A stretch of DNA of 64,000 nucleotides. Source: a bacterium. Lineage in GTDB: Bacteria; 4484-113; JAFGCY01. A model generated the notes under the pieces. It did no database searches. It saw only the letters and a list, made by a program, of their open reading frames with translations, and was not told the DNA's origin. Position 1 is the stretch's first letter; each line of letters opens with the position of its first letter. Positions 58,929-64,000 of the stretch are shown here, piece after piece. The position numbers were made by a program, and so were the translations under genes. The DNA is taken from NCBI GenBank assembly GCA_016932385.1, contig JAFGCY010000058.1, positions 1 to 64,000 of the forward strand, written 5' to 3'.

Positions 58929-60494
58929 ATGAGTGCCCAGGCCAGGCGCCGCCTTTTCAGGATGGTATTGCCCAAGTACCCTACATTCAACGTTTTCAGC
59001 ACGGTTGCGCATAAAACCACCGCTCTGGGACCGATCTGCGTGGCGACAGCGATCAGCAGGCTGGCAGGCTGGGACGTGGAAGTGATTGATGAGAATAATT
59101 ACTACTTCCCGGGACCGGTAGACCGCTTGGGTATGCCCGACCACCTGGCACTGCAACGGATTCGTCCGGCAGACGTGGTTGGATTCTACGGCGGGCTTTC
59201 CTGCACTATTCCGCGCTTGTTTGAGCTGACCAGGCTGTATCGTCATGATGGTGTATTCACGATCGGCGGCGGCCACCATCTGGACTTCTTGCCGGACGAG
59301 GCGCTGCAAGAAGGCCTGGATATAATCGTCCACGGTGAGGGAGAAGAAACAGCCTCCGAGATTATCAAAGCATGGGAGCAGCGCTCCGGTTTTGAATCGA
59401 TCGCGGGAATCTCATTCCTGCGTGATAGCCAGCTTATCAATACTGCAGCACGGCCGCCGATCACAGACTTCAACCAACTGCCATTGCCTGATTTCGGGCT
59501 ATTGCGTTTCGCCCGTCTGGAGTTATTCCCAATCAACCGCACCCGGGGCTGCGGTATGAACTGCGAATTCTGCTCGGTCAAGGGGAAGGCGCGCAGCGCA
59601 ACCCCTGAACGCTTGCTGTCGCAGCTGAGCTATTTGGCGGAAACCTTTCGGGCACGCCAGTTTTTCGTTGTCGATGACCAATTTGCGCAGGACCGTCGCG
59701 AGACAATCAGGTTCTGTGAACTGCTCAGTTCATACTCGAAGAGCATGGGGGTCAATTTTCGATTGGTGGTGCAGATCAGGCTTGACTGCGCTCGGGACGA
59801 AGAGCTGCTGAGGGCGATGCGTAAGTGCGGAATCTGGTTCGTGGCGATCGGCATCGAATCGCCCATCGATGAAGAACTGCAGGCCATGGGCAAGCGCATC
59901 AAGGCCGCGGAGATGGTCGAATTGGCAGCCCGCTACCGCCGCTTCGGCTTCCACATCCACGGCATGTTCATCTTCGGTTACCCAATGCAACCTGGCGTTA
60001 CTTTCAACATGCCGGCCCGGGAGCGCGTCAATCGCTTCAAGCGCTTCTTCCGGCAAGCACGCCTGGATTCCGTGCAGGTGCTGACACCGGTCCCGATCCC
60101 CGGCTCCGCATTGCGCGCGCGGTTGGAGAAAGACGGTCGGGTATTACCCAGCCAGGAGATCGGTTGGGAGTATTACGATGGCAATTTCCCAATCCTTATA
60201 CCCGACGAACCGTTGACGCCGGATAGCATGCACGCTTCGATCCAACAGCTGATGAGTAGTTTCTACGGGATTCCCCGGCTGATCGGCGTAGTACTGCACA
60301 CCCTGCGATTCCCGTTCGCGATGCTGCCGCTGGTCAATATCAAAGCCAGCTGGAAGCGCTGGTACCGATCTTGGTTCAACGATGTTCTGGGATCAGCTGG
60401 TTACTTCATCGTGCGCAACTGGAAACGCGAGTTTTTACTGGGCCCTTTCCGGGAGAAACTGAGTAGGGCGAGCGATTCGAGATCCAAGCGATAA
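58929..60494 (+). CDS. B12-binding/radical SAM protein
   Basis: NRTRGCGMNCEFCSVKG (CxxxCxxC); N-terminal cobalamin-binding-like region (VVGFYGGLSCTIPRLFELTRLY). Confidence 0.92.
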   Translation: MSAQARRRLFRMVLPKYPTFNVFSTVAHKTTALGPICVATAISRLAGWDVEVIDENNYYFPGPVDRLGMPDHLALQRIRPADVVGFYGGLSCTIPRLFELTRLYRHDGVFTIGGGHHLDFLPDEALQEGLDIIVHGEGEETASEIIKAWEQRSGFESIAGISFLRDSQLINTAARPPITDFNQLPLPDFGLLRFARLELFPINRTRGCGMNCEFCSVKGKARSATPERLLSQLSYLAETFRARQFFVVDDQFAQDRRETIRFCELLSSYSKSMGVNFRLVVQIRLDCARDEELLRAMRKCGIWFVAIGIESPIDEELQAMGKRIKAAEMVELAARYRRFGFHIHGMFIFGYPMQPGVTFNMPARERVNRFKRFFRQARLDSVQVLTPVPIPGSALRARLEKDGRVLPSQEIGWEYYDGNFPILIPDEPLTPDSMHASIQQLMSSFYGIPRLIGVVLHTLRFPFAMLPLVNIKASWKRWYRSWFNDVLGSAGYFIVRNWKREFLLGPFREKLSRASDSRSKR

Positions 60495-60859
60495 GCCCCA
60501 TCAGGACTTACCATCGACTGCGGCTGTGTCCCCCTAGCGCGCCCTTGAGCTTTCGCTTCACACCCGGGGCCAAGTCCTCGAGGTCTCCGGCAGCCACTCG
60601 GCCACCCGGGATGCTTCCGTGGTCTGGTTTTCCGCCAGCGCACGCTCGGAGGCTTCCAGCTCCAGGCGAATACCTGCTGTGGCTACCGTCACGCGTGCAA
60701 CCTGCCGCTGGCGAGTGCTGAGCTGCTGGCCAGTCGCATGTAGCTTGCGCGGTGCTAGCGGACTCAGGACCTCGAACTTGCCCCGCGAAACCTAAACCGG
60801 TCCGTGCGACTCTATAACATTGTCTGGAAGTTGAGCTCAGCAAAGGATATACTTCAACC

Positions 60860-62029
60860 ATGGCAATCCGGTTCTTGCAGATAGGGGACACACATCTTGG
60901 CGCAGCGTTGTCCGCGCTGCCCCCTGAAATCGCCGAGACGCTGCGGCGGTCCGCGCGCGACGTCTTCGCCGAAGCGCTGCAACGCGCCGGGCGCGACAAG
61001 CTGGACCTGGTGCTGTTGCCCGGCGACCTGTTCGAGCAGGACGGCCAGGACCCGGCGGCGCAGCTGCGCTTCATCTACGAGCAGGCCGCGGCCCTGGCGC
61101 CGACGCACGTGGTGATCACGCCGGGCAACCACGACCCGGTCTTCCCCGGCAGCCCGTACCTGACCGAGGCCGTGCCCGCCAACGTGACGCTGTTCGTCTC
61201 CGGCGAGCTGCTGGTGCACCATACCCCGCTCGGACCGGTGGTTGGCCGCGCCGTGCAGACGGGCGAGGGCGCGGCGTCGCTGAACTGGATCCAGCCGCCG
61301 GTCGGCGACCGGTCGCAGCCGACGCTGATGGTGCTCCATGCCTCGGTACTGGGGACGGGCGACGGCCGGCTGGGGCGTAACACGGTGGTGCCGACGGCGG
61401 TCAAGACGCTCCAGCAATCGGGCTACAGTTACATCGCGCTCGGGCACTACCACCGCCACCAGGCCTGGTCGCATACGCAAAGCGAACTGGCCCAGGCGGC
61501 TTACGCCGGCTGCCCGCAGGGCCAGGGCTGGGACGAGCCCGGGCCGCGCGGCTATCTACTCGGTGAACTCGAGCCGGACGGAGCGCGGCTGAACTTCGTG
61601 CCTGCCGCGCGTCATGTCTGGTACCGCCAGGCCGTCGAACTGCCGCCGGATTACGCCGACGACGCCGAGGCGCGGCTGTTGGCCGTGGTCCAGGAGATCT
61701 ACGACAAGGTCGGCAAGGACGACCTGCTGGAGCTGGCGGTCCGCGGCCGCTGGCCCGCCGGTCGCCGCTCCGAGCTGGTCGAGCTGGTGGGGCGGATCGG
61801 CGAACGGGCTTGGTTCACGCGGCCGGTGGACTGGTCGCAAACGGAGTTCTTCGATCCGCTGGTCGGAGCCGGCGACTCCGAGGCCGTAGACAACTTCCTG
61901 GCCCGTTGCGAGCAGGGGCTGGCCAAGGTGCCCGAGGGGGACGCGGATGAGCAGCGGGCCTGGCTGCTGGCCCGTTACCTGGGGCTCAGGCTGCTGTCCG
62001 GCCAGGGCCTGCCCGAGGAGGTGGCGTAA
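60860..62029 (+). CDS. SbcD-like metallophosphoesterase (DNA repair exonuclease family)
   Basis: FLQIGDTHLG, LVLLPGDLFEQ, VVITPGNHDP, YIALGHYHRHQ. Confidence 0.93.
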   Translation: MAIRFLQIGDTHLGAALSALPPEIAETLRRSARDVFAEALQRAGRDKLDLVLLPGDLFEQDGQDPAAQLRFIYEQAAALAPTHVVITPGNHDPVFPGSPYLTEAVPANVTLFVSGELLVHHTPLGPVVGRAVQTGEGAASLNWIQPPVGDRSQPTLMVLHASVLGTGDGRLGRNTVVPTAVKTLQQSGYSYIALGHYHRHQAWSHTQSELAQAAYAGCPQGQGWDEPGPRGYLLGELEPDGARLNFVPAARHVWYRQAVELPPDYADDAEARLLAVVQEIYDKVGKDDLLELAVRGRWPAGRRSELVELVGRIGERAWFTRPVDWSQTEFFDPLVGAGDSEAVDNFLARCEQGLAKVPEGDADEQRAWLLARYLGLRLLSGQGLPEEVA

Positions 62030-64000
62030 TGCAACTGATCAGCGTTGAATCCGCCGCCTTCGGAACCCTGAGCATCACCAAGCCGCTGGCGTTCGGGCCC
62101 GGCCTGAATATCCTGGTCGCGCCCAACCAGGCCGGTAAATCGACCTTGATTACCTTGATCGAGTGGGCGCTCTACGGTGTCCCGCCGTCCAAAAGCAAGC
62201 GCAACCAGGCCGAGGTCAAGCGCTGGTCGCCCTGGGACGGCACGCTGCCCCAGGCCACGCTGAAGCTGGCGCCGCAGCTGCCCAACTGGCCCGCGCTCGT
62301 CAATCTAAAAATCGACTTCGCCGATTTTGCCCCGCGCGCCACCGCCGCCACGGCGCTGACCGACCTGGGCGAGAAGGGCCTGTTCGAGCTCGACCGCAAC
62401 GGCAGCTGGGACATTGGCGCGCGGCTGACCGGCCTGAGCCGCGGCGCGGCGCAGGCCAGCCTGATCGCCCACCAGGGCCAGCTGACCAACCTGCTGAACC
62501 TGCCGAACAATCCCGACCACGAGGGGCTGCGCGGCCTGCTGACCGCCGACCTGGCCAACCGGGTCGAGGATCCCGAGCGCGCCACGCTCGACGCGGCGCT
62601 CAGGCAGCTGGACAAGCCCAGCTTCCGGCTCGGCGAGCTCAGCAAGAACCCGGTGCAGGTCGGCAGCCTGCTCCGTGAGGCCACCAACCACTGGCAGATG
62701 GCCACCGCCGAGGTCGACACCCAGCGCGAACGCTACGCCGAGCTCGAGGAACTGCTGGCGCAGCGCGATGAGAAGGAGATTGCCCTGGCCAAGGTCAAGG
62801 CGCGGCTGTCCGACCTGGTGGACGAGCAGGGGCGGCTGGAACTGGCCGCGGCGCATTGGCGCTACGCGCGCGTCAGCCAGCTGCACACCGCGGTGGCGTC
62901 TTGGAACCCGCAGCTGGAGCAGGAGCCCTGGCTGGCCGATTTCCCGGCCGACGTCCAGCGCACCGTCGACCGCTGGGAGACCGAGCGGAGCGGCCTGCGC
63001 GAGCGGATCAACGCCAGCGCCGGCCAGCTGCGCGAGGCCGAGGCGCTGAAGCTGCGCGCGCCGTATGTGGAGAAGGTCCACATCGAAACCGAGCAGGAGA
63101 TGATCCGCTACGCCGAGCGCTTGCGCAACGCCAGAAGCGAAATCCAGGACCACGCCGGCCGCCACCAGCAGTCGCAGTCGCGCGTCCAGGAGATCGAGGC
63201 CTATCTTACGAAGCACGAGGGGCTGGCGATGCAGGCCGACAAGCTGGCCGAGCTCATCGAGCAGCAGGCCGCGCTGGTCGCCGCCAGCAAGGACCGGCGC
63301 GCGGCGGACAAGGAGGTTCGCGAGTACGGCGAGGGCCGTGACGAGACCGAGCGCAAGCGGCTGGAGCAGCTCAAGGGCGTGATCAAGCCGTACCAGGCCC
63401 TGCTGCCGGAGATCGCCGGCTACATCGAGCGCCGCGACAGGTTGCGCGCCGAGTTGGCGGAAGCCGCGCGGCAGCGCGCCGAGCTGAAACCGGCGCTGGA
63501 GGCCAAGGGCATGCCGCTCTTCGCCAGTGCCGGCATCGTACTGGTGGTGGCGCTGATCGGGCTGTTCTTCCTGTTGTCCGTGCAGCCCGTCGTGGCCATC
63601 CTGGTGGTCTGTGTGCTGGTGGCGGTCGCCGGCTGGCTGGGCTACCAGGGCTTTTTGAAGAACCAGCACGCCGCCAAGGCGCAGCAAAAGATCAAGGAAG
63701 AGCTCGAGCCCCTGGAGGCCGAGATCACCGGCCATCAGAAGATGCTCGACGAACACGTGATCGAGATCCGGCGCGAATTCGAAGTCGCCGCCAATATCTG
63801 GGACCACGTGGTCGAGGTGCTGCCGGAATACCAGCGGCTGCGCACCAGCCTGGAGTCGTACCACCAGGCGCTGAGCGCCCGTGACAGCGCGACCGAACGC
63901 TACAACGCCGCCTGGGAACGCATCCGCATCATCTGCATGGACACGCCCGCCGCGGCGGACCTGGACTGGGTGGACAAGCGCATCCGGCTGCTCAGAAGTT
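62029..64000 (+). CDS. SbcC/YhaN-like AAA ATPase (3' truncated by window edge)
   Basis: ATG overlaps the sbcD stop (TAATG); Walker A APNQAGKST; coiled coil with TM pair (LFASAGIVLVVALIGLFFLLSVQPVVAILVVCVLVAVAGWLGY). Confidence 0.88.
   Translation, partial: MQLISVESAAFGTLSITKPLAFGPGLNILVAPNQAGKSTLITLIEWALYGVPPSKSKRNQAEVKRWSPWDGTLPQATLKLAPQLPNWPALVNLKIDFADFAPRATAATALTDLGEKGLFELDRNGSWDIGARLTGLSRGAAQASLIAHQGQLTNLLNLPNNPDHEGLRGLLTADLANRVEDPERATLDAALRQLDKPSFRLGELSKNPVQVGSLLREATNHWQMATAEVDTQRERYAELEELLAQRDEKEIALAKVKARLSDLVDEQGRLELAAAHWRYARVSQLHTAVASWNPQLEQEPWLADFPADVQRTVDRWETERSGLRERINASAGQLREAEALKLRAPYVEKVHIETEQEMIRYAERLRNARSEIQDHAGRHQQSQSRVQEIEAYLTKHEGLAMQADKLAELIEQQAALVAASKDRRAADKEVREYGEGRDETERKRLEQLKGVIKPYQALLPEIAGYIERRDRLRAELAEAARQRAELKPALEAKGMPLFASAGIVLVVALIGLFFLLSVQPVVAILVVCVLVAVAGWLGYQGFLKNQHAAKAQQKIKEELEPLEAEITGHQKMLDEHVIEIRREFEVAANIWDHVVEVLPEYQRLRTSLESYHQALSARDSATERYNAAWERIRIICMDTPAAADLDWVDKRIRLLRS

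Noticed and set aside
62305-63864. 519-aa minus-strand ORF
   Set aside because: Antisense shadow of the SbcC-like coding sequence.

Overview
High-GC bacterial chromosomal window with about 43 supportable protein genes, 3 tRNAs and two clear hairpin terminators. Housekeeping anchors are rpsB-tsf, birA, an htrA/degP-like protease, a YacL-type PIN/TRAM protein, sbcD/sbcC-like genes, an alkyladenine DNA glycosylase, MgtC, TauE and an S9 peptidase. Much of the rest is large secreted lipoproteins: three tandem dockerin-like/PKD paralogs (1-8.3 kb), two further paralogs (41.9-47.6 kb, the second frameshifted), and a ComEA-HhH/PKD lipoprotein (49.2-52.95 kb). Observations most worth a second look: (1) a SelW/Rdx-family gene at 15281-15502 (-) that the ORF track misses because it has an in-frame TGA exactly at the CxxU redox position, followed by a hairpin that fits the bacterial SECIS consensus; (2) a conserved yacL-ispD-ispF gene order in which the IspF domain has lost its metal ligands and is fused to an apparently intact RNase HI, while a phosphomevalonate-kinase-like GHMP gene lies 3 kb away; (3) an AT-rich island (about 34.1-37.1 kb) carrying one Ser/Thr kinase-HD phosphohydrolase fusion, which appears to have truncated a gene translationally coupled to the S9 peptidase; (4) a solute-binding lipoprotein overlapping a hybrid histidine kinase, with a perfect palindrome over the -10; (5) an integrase C-terminal remnant and palindromic intergenic modules. 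All family assignments were made by eye from motifs; no database searches were run.
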